Shown here: in pieces, positions 38,629 through 48,855 of the stretch
Numbering within the stretch: position 1 is the stretch's first letter
How the letters are laid out: every line of letters starts with the position of its first letter
DNA from: Opitutaceae bacterium
Lineage (GTDB): Bacteria; Verrucomicrobiota; Verrucomicrobiia; Opitutales; Opitutaceae
Direction of reading: 5' to 3'
Assembly: GCA_015075305.1 (NCBI GenBank)
Contig: JABTUS010000003.1
Location: 62,001 to 126,000, forward strand
DNA: 64,000 nt
Translations under genes and position numbers: made by a program
The notes under the pieces: model-generated
Told to the model about the DNA's origin: nothing
Databases searched by the model: none
What the model saw: the letters and a program-made list of their open reading frames with translations, nothing else

Positions 38629-40103
38629 TCGGCTACGAACACTACTGCCAGATCAAGGCCGCGGCGGCGTCCGGAATGAACATGACGCAGATTGCGGCCG
38701 CACTCGGGCTGCATTGGCAGACTGTCAGGACATGGCTCAAGCGCGGAAAGTACGAGCGCAGTCGCGGCGCGCAAAGACCCCGCCGCTCCAAGCTCGATCC
38801 GTACCGCGCGGCGATCGCACGGCTGATCGAGGCGCATCCGCTGAGCGCGATGCAGGTTTGGTGCAGGCTCAAGGAGCAGGGCTACGAGGGCAGCTACTCG
38901 ATCGTGAAGGAGTACATTCGCCGGATACGTCCACCCCGCACGGAGGCGTTCCTGACGCTGAAGTTTGCGCCCGGCCAGTGCGCCCAGGTCGACTGGGGCA
39001 GCTTCGGCGCGGTCGAGGTGGACGGCACCAGGCGCGCATTGAGTTTCTTTGTGCTGGTGCTCGGTTACAGCCGGTGGCTGCACGTCGAGTTTACACTGGG
39101 TCAAGGTCAGGAGTGGTTCCTCGGCGCCCACCAGCGCGCGTTCGAACTGCTCGGTGGCGTGCCGCAGGAGGTGATGGTCGACAACTGCAAGACGGCCGTT
39201 CTTTCGCACGCGCCCGGGACCGAGCCGGTGTACAACCCGCAGTACCTCGATTTTGCCCGGCACCACGGCTTTCGGATCAAGGCCTGCGGGCCGGGTCATC
39301 CGCAGTCCAAGGGCATCGTCGAGAGCGCCGTCGCGTATGTGAAGAAGAGTTTCCTTTCGGGCCGCGCGATCACACGGTTTGCCGAACTCAATCCGGCCGT
39401 GAAGCTGTGGCTCGACACGGTGGCCAACGTGCGCGAGCACGGTGAAACGAAGGTCCGCCCGCTCGACCGGCTGGCGGAGGAGCGCGTGCACCTGCTTGCG
39501 CTCAGCCCCCAGCCCTACGCCGCGGTCCAGACACGCACCGTGCGCGCCTCCCGGCGCTTCCGCGTCACGATCGACACCAACCGCTACTCGGTTCCTCCAA
39601 GACATGCGGGAGCGCTGCTGACCGCGCAGCTTTCCAGCGAACTGGTGCGGCTGTACGCCGGCACGAGCCTGGTCGCGGAGCATGTCCGCCGTTTCGGCCG
39701 GAGGCTGGACATGGAGAACCCCGATCATGTGCGCGAACTGGAGGCACAGAGGAAATCCGGCGCCCGGCAGCGGCTGCTGATTCGATTCCTCGAACTGACT
39801 CCCGCAGCCGGACCGTATCATCGTGCGCTTGTGGAGCGGCGCATGAATGCCGGCCATCACCTTCATCGCATCGTCGAACTGATCCCCGCCTACGGCGCCG
39901 AAGCCCTCGCGCACGCCATCGAGAGCGCCCACCAACTCGGAGCCTACTCCAGCGACTACATCGTGAATCTCCTCGAACAGCGCGCACGGCGACTGCCCGA
40001 GCCCGGCCCCTTGCATCTGACCCGCGCTCCCGGAGCGCTCGAACTGGAACTGCCCGCACCCGATCTGACCCCCTACACCCATGAGCAACGCCATGACCTT
40101 TGA
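38625..40103 (+). CDS. istA: IS21 transposase IstA
   Basis: 492 residues. N-terminal HTH (GMNMTQIAAALGLHWQTVRTW), then an rve-type catalytic core with Asp in GQCAQVDWGSFG, Asp in EVMVDNCKTAV and Glu in KGIVESAVAYVKKSF, then a Mu-transposase-like C-terminal beta region (FRVTIDTNRYSVPPRHAG). GTG start coupled to the upstream gene; 23-bp overlap with istB. Looks intact. Confidence 0.93.
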   Translation: MIGYEHYCQIKAAAASGMNMTQIAAALGLHWQTVRTWLKRGKYERSRGAQRPRRSKLDPYRAAIARLIEAHPLSAMQVWCRLKEQGYEGSYSIVKEYIRRIRPPRTEAFLTLKFAPGQCAQVDWGSFGAVEVDGTRRALSFFVLVLGYSRWLHVEFTLGQGQEWFLGAHQRAFELLGGVPQEVMVDNCKTAVLSHAPGTEPVYNPQYLDFARHHGFRIKACGPGHPQSKGIVESAVAYVKKSFLSGRAITRFAELNPAVKLWLDTVANVREHGETKVRPLDRLAEERVHLLALSPQPYAAVQTRTVRASRRFRVTIDTNRYSVPPRHAGALLTAQLSSELVRLYAGTSLVAEHVRRFGRRLDMENPDHVRELEAQRKSGARQRLLIRFLELTPAAGPYHRALVERRMNAGHHLHRIVELIPAYGAEALAHAIESAHQLGAYSSDYIVNLLEQRARRLPEPGPLHLTRAPGALELELPAPDLTPYTHEQRHDL

Positions 40104-40836
40104 ATCCCAGCTTCAGTATCTGAAGCTCTCCCACCTGAGCCGTCATCACGAGGAGCTGACCGCCGACGCCGCAAAGCAGCGCTGGTCCCATGCCCAGTTC
40201 CTGCGCAGAATCGTCGAGGCCGAGGCGCACGATCGCCAGCAGCACGCACTCCTTCGCCGGATCAAGGCAGCTCGTTTCCCCGTGAAGAAAACCCTCGATC
40301 AGTTCCAGTGGGACTGGCCCCGGCAGATCAACGAGGCGCAGGTGCGCCATCTTTTCGAACTGCGCTTCATCGAGGAACACACCAACGCGGTCTTCTGCGG
40401 CGGCGTCGGCCTGGGAAAGACACACCTGGCTTCCGCACTCGGTTACGCAGCCTGCCAGGCAGGACATGCCGTGCTCTTCACCACGGCCGTCGACGCCATC
40501 AACTCGCTGCTCGCAGCCCAGGCGGCGCACAGGCTTGCCCTTGAACTCAAGAAGTACGTCGCACCAAAACTGCTCGTTCTCGACGAGGTCGGCTATCTTC
40601 CCCTCGACAAGGCTGGCGCCGACCTCCTCTTCCAAATCATCAGCCAGCGCTACGAGCGAGGCTCGATCATCGTCACCACCAACAAGGCCTACAAGAGCTG
40701 GCCCACGATCTTCAACAACGACGCCGGCATCACCTCCGCCATCCTCGATCGCCTCCTCCACCACGCTCACACCGTTGTCATCGAAGGAAAATCCTACCGC
40801 ATGAAGGACCGCCGCCCAGAAGAATCCCCCTCCTGA
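40081..40836 (+). CDS. istB: IS21 helper ATPase IstB
   Basis: 251 residues, DnaA/DnaC-like AAA+ ATPase. IstB N-domain YLKLSHLSRHHEEL; Walker A CGGVGLGKTHLASALGY; Walker B LLVLDEVGYLPLD; sensor-like SIIVTTNKAYKSW. Forms the target-selection complex with IstA. Intact. Confidence 0.94.
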   Translation: MSNAMTFESQLQYLKLSHLSRHHEELTADAAKQRWSHAQFLRRIVEAEAHDRQQHALLRRIKAARFPVKKTLDQFQWDWPRQINEAQVRHLFELRFIEEHTNAVFCGGVGLGKTHLASALGYAACQAGHAVLFTTAVDAINSLLAAQAAHRLALELKKYVAPKLLVLDEVGYLPLDKAGADLLFQIISQRYERGSIIVTTNKAYKSWPTIFNNDAGITSAILDRLLHHAHTVVIEGKSYRMKDRRPEESPS

Positions 40837-40888
40837 TCCATCCACGCCGCCGATGGCGCTTCCCGCCATCGGCGTCCTTTCCCTCCTC

Positions 40889-40939
40889 TATCGACTTCTT
40901 ATCCGCCAGAAATCCATGATGTTCGCTCAGTCGCTCACA
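40889..40939 (-). repeat. IS21 right terminal inverted repeat
   Basis: Read inward from the tip: TGTGAGCGACTGAGCGAAC, then TCATGG-TTT-TGGCGG-TA-GAA as at the left end. The final CA at 40938-40939 is the typical IS21 terminus. Confidence 0.75.
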
Positions 40940-41716
40940 TGTATCGTGCTCGATCGCCCGAATCCGCTGGGTGGACTCAAGGTGGATGGACCCCTGCTGG
41001 ATCCCGAATGGCGCAGTGGAGTGGGGGCGTATCCGATTCCGTATGTCCATGGGCTGACCCTCGGAGAGCTTGCGCGTTATGCCGTCGGCACGAGTGGCGT
41101 GATGGACCTGTCCGATGAAGTTCGTGCAAAGGGATCGCTCATGGTCATTCCGATGCGTGGCTGGCGCCGGGCGATGCGCTGGCCGGATACGGGACTGAAG
41201 TTCGTTCCGACCTCACCGAACATCCCGGATTTTGATGCAGTGGTGGGTTATGCCATGTGCGGGCTGGGCTGCGAGTACAGCGGCTTCACCCATGGGATTG
41301 GCACGCCCCATCCCTTTCGCAGCCTCGTTTACAAGGACATGAATGCCTCCGAACTCATGAACGAAATGAGTTCATGGAAATTGCCGGGTCTTGGATATCG
41401 ACTCATTGCCGGCGCAGCGGTCAAGGGTGCGCCGGTCACCCGCGTGTGGGTGGATGTCGTGGACTGGGATGCGTGGAATCCGACGGAGCTGAGCTTTCAC
41501 CTGCTCCGTCTCGCGTGCCGCTACGATCCGCCAAACCCTTTTGCGAAACTGGGGCCGCACGAGGTGAGGCTGTTCAACATTCACGCTGGATCCACCGAGT
41601 GGTGGCAGGCCCTTCTGATCAGGGGGGCGAATGTCGACGTGGAGGCCTTTCAACGAAAATGGAGGGGAAGGGCCGATGCGTTCCGGCAGGAAACGCGAAG
41701 GTTCTGGCTGTATTGA
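40940..41716 (+). pseudogene. namZ: Exo-beta-N-acetylmuramidase NamZ-like (DUF1343), N-terminus missing
   Basis: 258 codons remain of a family usually about 400 residues long. Conserved blocks are CIVLDRPNPLGGLKVDGPLL, GAYPIPYVHGLTLGEL, MRGWRRAMRWPDTGLKFVPTSPNIP and GTPHPFRSL. NamZ removes terminal N-acetylmuramic acid from glycans in peptidoglycan recycling. The signal peptide and about 150 N-terminal residues are absent; the frame continues into the IS21 end, and no NamZ N-terminus is found left of the IS. A chimeric frame from 40853 could express the remnant, without a signal peptide. Confidence 0.85.
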
Positions 41717-41775
41717 AATTTGACGCCTGCGCGCGGCGCGTCATTCACGGTGGCAGGCGTGGAGACGCGCGATCC

Positions 41776-42708
41776 ATGCCGTTTTCAACCATCATGTCTC
41801 CACGACTCCGGGTTCTGGGAATCCTGTTTTCGAGTTCGATTGTGCTCGCGGGTGCGGGCGCGGAGTCCTGGCTCGAGGCACAGGTTGCGCTTGCACGGGC
41901 TGGATTTTCCTCCGGTCCCATCGATGGTGTTCCGGGCCCACAGACCCAGGGTGCGCTCCGGGCGTATCAGGAAAGGGAAGGCATCCCGGTCACCGGCGCT
42001 CTTGATGCCGTGACGCGGACGCACCTGACCCTGGATTCTCCCGCGCTCACCCAAGTTACGGTCACCGATGCGGATCTGGCGAGCCTGCAGCCGCTGAGTC
42101 CGACGTGGCTGGGCAAGTCACAGCAATCCCGGCTCAGTTTTGCGACGATCCTGGAACTTGTCGCGGAACGTGCGCGGGCAAGCCACAGACTCGTGCGCAG
42201 TTTGAATCCTGAAATCGACTGGGAGCATGTCTCCGCAGGCACGGTTGTCACAGTGCCTTCGGTTCCCTCCGTCGCCGTGGAGGGGCCCATTGGCGAAATC
42301 CACATCCACCTGGGTCTGCGCACCCTGACAGCCCGAGATCACGGCGGGCGTGTGGTGATTCACTTTCCAGTCAGCATTGGCCGCGAAGTGGCCAAGCGTC
42401 CGGTGGGCGAACTGCATGTCACGGTGGTGATACCGAATCCGGATTATACGTTCGATCCCGCGGTATTTGTTGAATCTGAGGAGGGTCGTGAACTCGGCCG
42501 CAGGCTGATCCTGCCTCCCGGCCCCAACAATCCCGTGGGTGTTGCGTGGATCGGCCTCAATCGTCCCGGCTACGGCATTCATGGAACGCCCACTCCGGAG
42601 CAGGTGGGCCGAACCGAGTCCCATGGATGCTTCCGCCTTGCCAACTGGGATGCGGAAACGCTGCTGCGCCTGGCGTGGGTGGGGCTGCCCGTGTTGGTTG
42701 AGCCCTGA
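41776..42708 (+). CDS. L,D-transpeptidase (YkuD) with peptidoglycan-binding domain
   Basis: About 310 residues (or from ATG 41794). Signal peptide (LRVLGILFSSSIVLAGAGA), PG_binding_1 domain with AQVALARAGFSSGPIDGVPG and GALRAYQEREGIPVTG, a LysM-like stretch, then the YkuD domain with the active site GYGIHGTPTPEQVGRTESHG followed by CFRLANWD (catalytic Cys in SHGCFR). Cross-links peptidoglycan 3-3 or attaches proteins to it. Located 59 bp after the NamZ remnant, so this was probably a cell-wall cluster before the IS21 event. Confidence 0.92.
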   Translation: MPFSTIMSPRLRVLGILFSSSIVLAGAGAESWLEAQVALARAGFSSGPIDGVPGPQTQGALRAYQEREGIPVTGALDAVTRTHLTLDSPALTQVTVTDADLASLQPLSPTWLGKSQQSRLSFATILELVAERARASHRLVRSLNPEIDWEHVSAGTVVTVPSVPSVAVEGPIGEIHIHLGLRTLTARDHGGRVVIHFPVSIGREVAKRPVGELHVTVVIPNPDYTFDPAVFVESEEGRELGRRLILPPGPNNPVGVAWIGLNRPGYGIHGTPTPEQVGRTESHGCFRLANWDAETLLRLAWVGLPVLVEP

Positions 42709-42719
42709 AGTCTCCGTGA

Positions 42720-43268
42720 TCAGGACCGGCGCTTGGGGATGCGCAGAGCCCACGCGGGAATGGTCAGCCAGTCGTTTCTGTCCCCTGTGTAGGGAGCGTG
42801 CGCGATGCGCATCAACGTGCACAGGCAGATGCTGTCGAACGCCGCCTGCTTGAGCTTTGCAAGCGCGGGGTTGTCCCGGAGCGCCTGCGTGATGTGAATC
42901 GGATAGAACCTCGTATCGAGATCGGATTTCTGAAGTTGCGTGACGATGTCCTGGATTGCCTCCAGGCATTCGTGCGGCACCGGGCAGAAAGTCTTTACGA
43001 CGCCGCGTGTGTCGTGGAAGTGCCAGCCATCAGTGATGAGATAGCCGCATGCGAACGGAATGGGAGCCCAGGATGTGCCGAGGAGCTCTGCGCTGGCCTG
43101 CGCCTGCTTCTGGCTCGCAAAGAGTGCGAGCGCGGGGTGGTAGGGTGACGCGGGAAGGGAGACCGATTCGACATTCCCGGTTGCACTGACGTTGTCCGCA
43201 GCGGGGGTTGACGAAGGTTTCGCGGAGGGCCGCAGGGACTTGAGAAATGAACTTGGACTTTTTGCCAC
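42720..43268 (-). CDS. Hypothetical protein
   Basis: 182 residues, no signal peptide or membrane segment. A Ser/Pro-rich N-terminus (about 1-40) is followed by a compact domain with PYHPALALFASQKQAQASAELL, FACGYLITDGWHFHDT, FYPIHITQALRDNPALAKLKQ and ICLCTLMRIAHAPYTGDRNDW. I do not recognise the family. Convergent with the transpeptidase gene, 11 bp apart. Codon use and base composition look like the neighbours, which supports a real gene. Confidence 0.6.
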   Translation of the reverse strand: MAKSPSSFLKSLRPSAKPSSTPAADNVSATGNVESVSLPASPYHPALALFASQKQAQASAELLGTSWAPIPFACGYLITDGWHFHDTRGVVKTFCPVPHECLEAIQDIVTQLQKSDLDTRFYPIHITQALRDNPALAKLKQAAFDSICLCTLMRIAHAPYTGDRNDWLTIPAWALRIPKRRS

Positions 43269-43459
43269 AGGTGAACACGGGAGCGGATGCAGCGCCGTCT
43301 ATCCCATTAATTAACGGCAGTTGATGCCACTGCGGGAGTAAAAACGCGTAGTCTGCGGTATGGACCCCGGCTGAAGTGGGGGTTTCTCCTGATGCGCTGG
43401 TTTTGGGTTGTCATCCCTCAATGATGTCGGATCCCGTCGGCCACAGCCTTCGATCGGGG

Positions 43460-44614
43460 TTATTGAACTTGCGCCGTAGTTTTCACGAATAGGACGCAGA
43501 TGGGTGCCGGCAGATTGATCACGCCCCTCGTTTGAAAGGTCAGTTTTCCGGATTCCGGATCCACTTTGTGCACCGAGACGGTGCTTGAATCCTGTCCTGC
43601 GGCGAGCAGCCATGCGGCTCCGGGTGCAAGATTGATGTTTCGTGGGTAGGCCCCGCGGACAGGTTGGACCTGCACGACTTTCAGAGCTGCGGTCGCGGGA
43701 TCCGCATGGAACACTGTCACCGAGTCATTGCCCCGATTGGAGGCATAAATAAAACGCCCGCCGGGATGAACCAGGATTTCCGCCGCGAGGTTGGAGGTTT
43801 CCTGCGCTTTCACGTCCTCGCTCAGGGTGGGGACTGTCGCGAGTTTGCGCGCGGTGCCTGCTGCGGCGTCCCATTCAAACGTCGTGACTGTGAGAGACAG
43901 CTCTTCCAGCAAATAGATGAAACGCCCGTCCGGGGAGAAACGCAGGTGGCGTGGTCCGGCGCCGGGAGTGGATTGGGCGAATCCGTGCGGAGTGATTGCA
44001 GGCTTATCCGGATCGACCCGATAGATGACGATGCGATCGGCCCCGAGATCGGGAACGAGCGCGAATCTCCCATCTGGAGAAAAGCCGCACCAATGGGGGT
44101 GAGGTGAGTCCTGGCGCCTCGCGAAGGTCCGGGATGCTCCCAAGTGCCTGGTCAGTTGTGCGGATCCCAGGCGGCCATTGGCGTCCAAGGGAAAAAGCGC
44201 GACCGATCCCCCGCCGTATTGAGCCGTCAGCAGGAACCTGCCGGACGGATGCACGGCGATGTGAGCGGCAGCACCGTCCCCGATGGGGGACTTTTCGATG
44301 AATGCGAGAGAGCCGTCGGCATTGATCCCATAAGCGGCCACCACTGGAATGCTGTCGAGGGTTGCCACTGTGTAGAGAATTCGACCGCTTGGGTGCAGCG
44401 CGAGAAATCCCGGGTTGGATGCGGCAGCAACACGCGTGGCTGGTTCGAGTCTGCCGGATGAAGTGTCAAACTTGGAGTGGTAGATTCCGTCGGCGCCGCG
44501 GCCGCCAGTACCAAAATACACATGAAAGACTTCGGCGTAAGCCCGTGAACTATTGATAAGAAGCAGCAGGAACGAGAAGAGGAGTCCGACGCGAAAATTC
44601 ATCCAAGGGTTCAT
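43460..44614 (-). CDS. Secreted lactonase-family beta-propeller (6-phosphogluconolactonase-like)
   Basis: 384 residues. Signal peptide (GLLFSFLLLLINSSRAYA), then a seven-bladed propeller typical of the YbhE/lactonase family, with repeats LALHPSGRILYTV, IAVHPSGRFLLTA, CGFSPDGRFALVP, LRFSPDGRFIYLL, ILVHPGGRFIYAS. The cytoplasmic Pgl enzyme of this family acts in the pentose phosphate pathway; this one is exported, so another lactone or a binding role is likely. Confidence 0.85.
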   Translation of the reverse strand: MNPWMNFRVGLLFSFLLLLINSSRAYAEVFHVYFGTGGRGADGIYHSKFDTSSGRLEPATRVAAASNPGFLALHPSGRILYTVATLDSIPVVAAYGINADGSLAFIEKSPIGDGAAAHIAVHPSGRFLLTAQYGGGSVALFPLDANGRLGSAQLTRHLGASRTFARRQDSPHPHWCGFSPDGRFALVPDLGADRIVIYRVDPDKPAITPHGFAQSTPGAGPRHLRFSPDGRFIYLLEELSLTVTTFEWDAAAGTARKLATVPTLSEDVKAQETSNLAAEILVHPGGRFIYASNRGNDSVTVFHADPATAALKVVQVQPVRGAYPRNINLAPGAAWLLAAGQDSSTVSVHKVDPESGKLTFQTRGVINLPAPICVLFVKTTAQVQ

Positions 44615-44964
44615 GTACTGCAGATCTATCCGAAGGATTGGCGGGAACCAAGCTGCAACCCCAGCTGGTCTTGGGATTCGGTGACAGTCCTGTGAGAGGA
44701 AGAAAAGCTGCTTGGAGTCGGAGCACTAGTTTCAAGTTATTGGCCGCAATTTTGGCGTGCGGGATCGGGAAGCAGGGAACGCACGTGGCGCGGTTTTTGG
44801 CGATAGCCTGACCGGTGTTGGAGCATAAGTGTCAGCGCGCCGCTTTTGGCGTCATCTTATTTCGTGCACATCGATTGTTCGATGACATTTCTGAGGTTGA
44901 CGGAGGAAGATGCGTTTGGCTTCGTTTGAACCTTTCCAATCGTTCCACGTCTCTTCACGCGTAC
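44615..44964. other. Intergenic region carrying the divergent lactonase/atp promoters
   Basis: 350 bp with no supported gene. An in-frame extension of atpB reaches 44815 but has no homology or membrane character. The ATP synthase operon promoter must lie here; no clear -35/-10 pair stands out. No atpI gene is present. Confidence 0.55.
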
Positions 44965-45876
44965 ATGACACGGGTCCATAAATCAGCCCTTCTTGCCAGC
45001 CTGTTTGCACTCGGCATGCCGGCTTATGCAGCGGGGGATTCCCATGGTGTTGTACCGGCGGCAGAGGTGCTGTTTCAGCTGGGGCCAATGCCGGTGACGA
45101 ACAGCATGGTGACGAGCTGGGTGGTCGCTGCGGTTTTGATCATTGCCATCCGCCTGGCGGTAGGTCGCCCCAAACTTGTGCCATCCCGCGGTCAATCGCT
45201 GATTGAAAGCCTGGTGGAGGGAGTGATGGATCTGACGTCGCCGATCGTTGGCAGCAAGGTTGCCCGAGCCACCTTTCCGCTGCTGATGGGATTGTTCATC
45301 TATATCCTCATCCAGAACTGGAGCGGGCTTTTTCCCGGAGTTGGCACGGTGAAGATATTCGACCACGATGGGCACCTGTGGCGTGACTTCGTTCGTCCGG
45401 GCAATGCGGACATGAACAGCACGATCGCTCTCGCTCTCATTTCCTTCCTGGCCTGGATCTATTTCGTCGTCCGCTATGCGGGCCCGAAGGTCATCATTTA
45501 TGACATCTTCGGCAACAAAGCTGACAAGAAGGAAGTGCCGGCTGCGATCTACTACTTTCTCTTCCTCATTTTCTTTGCGGTGGGCATCATAGAGCTCATT
45601 TCCATCGCGTTTCGTCCGGTGTCCCTCTCCTTCCGTCTTTTTGGCAATGTGTTTGGCGGTGAGAACCTGCTGCACACCATGTCCGGCATGCTGAAGTGGG
45701 GACTTCCGATCCCGTTCTACTTCCTTGAGATTCTCATCGGCTTTGTCCAGGCCTTGGTCTTCACGCTCCTGGTCAGTGTCTACATCGGGCTGATCTGCAA
45801 TCATGGCGACGGTCATGAGGAAGGTCATGGGACTGGGGGGCACGGTCACGACAAGGCTGCGGGAGCGCATCATTGA
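44965..45876 (+). CDS. atpB: ATP synthase Fo subunit a
   Basis: About 303 residues. A cleavable-looking N-terminus (ALLASLFALGMPAYAAGD) is followed by multiple membrane helices; the essential Arg lies in the FRLFGNVFGGENLLHTM helix (LSFRLFGNVFGGE), and FFAVGIIELISIAFRPVSL is conserved. The C-terminus is unusual: a His/Gly-rich tail of about 25 residues (NHGDGHEEGHGTGGHGHD and on). Forms the proton half-channels. First gene of atpBEFHAGDC. Confidence 0.94.
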   Translation: MTRVHKSALLASLFALGMPAYAAGDSHGVVPAAEVLFQLGPMPVTNSMVTSWVVAAVLIIAIRLAVGRPKLVPSRGQSLIESLVEGVMDLTSPIVGSKVARATFPLLMGLFIYILIQNWSGLFPGVGTVKIFDHDGHLWRDFVRPGNADMNSTIALALISFLAWIYFVVRYAGPKVIIYDIFGNKADKKEVPAAIYYFLFLIFFAVGIIELISIAFRPVSLSFRLFGNVFGGENLLHTMSGMLKWGLPIPFYFLEILIGFVQALVFTLLVSVYIGLICNHGDGHEEGHGTGGHGHDKAAGAHH

Positions 45877-45952
45877 ATTTCGTCTCATTTCCGCCGGGAG
45901 CGTGCCAATGCTGCGCGCACGGCGGTCAATCCAACCAAAAACCCAACTCAAT

Positions 45953-46165
45953 ATGATCAGCACAATCCTAGCCGAAGTTTCCGGCAGTATTCAGGGCGCG
46001 CTCGGCTGTCTCGGCGCCGCTCTTGGCGTAGGTCTCGTCGGCACCAAGGCCGTTGAAGCGGTCGGTCGCAATCCCGGCGCTTCCGGCAAGATCCTGGTTC
46101 AGGCCATCATCGGCATGGCGCTCGCTGAGGCGGTGGCGTTCTACGCCTTGTTCCTCGGCAAATAA
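45953..46165 (+). CDS. atpE: ATP synthase Fo subunit c
   Basis: 70 residues, two-helix hairpin: GCLGAALGVGLVGTKAVEAVGRNPGA with the polar loop RNPGA, then QAIIGMALAEAVAFYALFLGK with the proton-binding Glu. The Glu-Ser (ES) pair of Na+-dependent rings is absent, so proton coupling is expected. The start MISTILAE is chosen over an upstream frame extension that lacks homology. Confidence 0.96.
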   Translation: MISTILAEVSGSIQGALGCLGAALGVGLVGTKAVEAVGRNPGASGKILVQAIIGMALAEAVAFYALFLGK

Positions 46166-46223
46166 TCCGTGAGTTCAATCACCGTGCGGGGCGCCTGGCG
46201 CTTCGCACGGCCCCTTTTCCGCC

Positions 46224-46799
46224 ATGCTCTCCTCGATGCTATTCGTCGCTGCCGTTGAAGCCGCAGGCCAGGCCCACAATGCGTCCTCCGACATCACCAA
46301 GATCGCCCAGGATTTCGGCATCGATCTGCCCCTCATTCTGGCGCAGGCCGTCAATTTTTCGGTCGTTGCCGCGCTTCTCTGGTATTTCGCCTTCAAGCCG
46401 GTGATGGCGACGATCGAGGAGCGCAAGGCGAAGATCGCCGCCGGTCTCAAGTTTGCCGACGACGCCAAGGCCCAGCTCGCCAGCGCCCAGCAGGAGAACG
46501 CAGCGATGCTGAAGCAAACGCAGGCCGAGGCGGCGCGCATCATCGATGAGGCGCGCAAGACGGCCAAGGAGTTCGCCGAGCGCGAAACCGCGGCCGCGAC
46601 CGAGCGCGCCAACGGCATCATCACCAAGGCCCAGCAGGCCATTGATCTCGAACACAGGAAAATGCTCGAACAGGCGCGCGGCGAAATCGCCCGCCTTGTC
46701 ATTGCGACGACCCAGCGGGTGCTCGCGAAGGAGCTGACCGACGCGGAACGCGGCCGTTACAATGACGCGGCGGCGCGTGAACTCAGCAGCGTCCAATAG
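46224..46799 (+). CDS. atpF: ATP synthase Fo subunit b
   Basis: 191 residues. N-terminal membrane helix (FSVVAALLWYFAFKPVMATIEERK), then a long charged helix rich in Ala, Glu, Lys and Arg forming the peripheral stalk. Longer than E. coli b (156). The N-terminal 30 residues before the helix are predicted periplasmic. Confidence 0.95.
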   Translation: MLSSMLFVAAVEAAGQAHNASSDITKIAQDFGIDLPLILAQAVNFSVVAALLWYFAFKPVMATIEERKAKIAAGLKFADDAKAQLASAQQENAAMLKQTQAEAARIIDEARKTAKEFAERETAAATERANGIITKAQQAIDLEHRKMLEQARGEIARLVIATTQRVLAKELTDAERGRYNDAAARELSSVQ

Positions 46800-46851
46800 C
46801 GACCCACCATTCGGTTTACGCCACCCGCGAGGCTTTCCAAATTTCGTTTCA

Positions 46852-47241
46852 ATGTCCGCGCAAAAGAAGCAAGTCCAGCAACTCGCCCGCCAGCTTTTCG
46901 CGCTGAGCCTTGCCGACGGCAGGCTTTCCGCCGAGCGCGTCACGGGTGTTTTGGAATACCTGGACAAGCATCCTCCGGCACACCCGATGGCGGTGCTTGT
47001 CGCCTACCGCCGCCTTGTCGCCGCGGAATTCGCGCGCGGGCGCGCCGTGGTCGAGCACGCCGGCCCTCTGGGCGCGGGAGTCCTGGCTTCAATTGAAACA
47101 GCCATGACGCGCCGTTATCAGCGCCCCATTGCAGCGGTCGCCAAGGACGCCCCCGGCCTGCTTGCCGGCGTGCGTGTGCGCGTGGGCGACGATGTCTACG
47201 AGTCGTCCGTAGCCAACCAGCTGGCCGGCCTTTCTGTGTGA
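46852..47241 (+). CDS. atpH: ATP synthase F1 subunit delta (short)
   Basis: 129 residues, well below the usual about 175-180. The C-terminal part AKDAPGLLAGVRVRVGDDVYESSVANQLAGL matches the family end (GGxxIRVGDxVxDxSVRxxLxxL). The N-terminal helical bundle is shortened. The upstream frame is open from 46762, but that stretch overlaps atpF and shows no homology; the ATG at 46852 follows the atpF stop by 52 bp. Confidence 0.88.
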   Translation: MSAQKKQVQQLARQLFALSLADGRLSAERVTGVLEYLDKHPPAHPMAVLVAYRRLVAAEFARGRAVVEHAGPLGAGVLASIETAMTRRYQRPIAAVAKDAPGLLAGVRVRVGDDVYESSVANQLAGLSV

Positions 47242-47281
47242 TTTTCCCTCCCTTTCATCAAAAGCATAACCTTACCGCCGC

Positions 47282-48808
<1,527 letters not shown>

Positions 48809-48855
48809 GACGCTGATCCGGTTCCAGCAACGCCAGCCATTGAGTCACTTCTGAA

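Larger units (their letters stand above)
37650..40939 (+). mobile_element. IS21-family element with two extra genes
   Basis: 3,290 bp. Left end TGTCAGCGGCGAG (37650), right end CAGTCGCTCACA (to 40939). Laid end to end inward the two termini match at 29 of the first 44 positions, with a continuous shared block TCATGG-TTT-TGGCGG-TA-GAA at the same distance from each tip. Contents are a Zn-ribbon protein, an HTH protein, istA and istB, all overlapping. Flanks (CCTTGG before, TGTATC after) are not duplicates, so there is no target-site duplication. Confidence 0.88.

Noticed and set aside
41257..41775. Upstream extension of the L,D-transpeptidase frame
   Set aside because: It overlaps the NamZ remnant in another frame; the transpeptidase signal peptide starts at 41776 or 41794.
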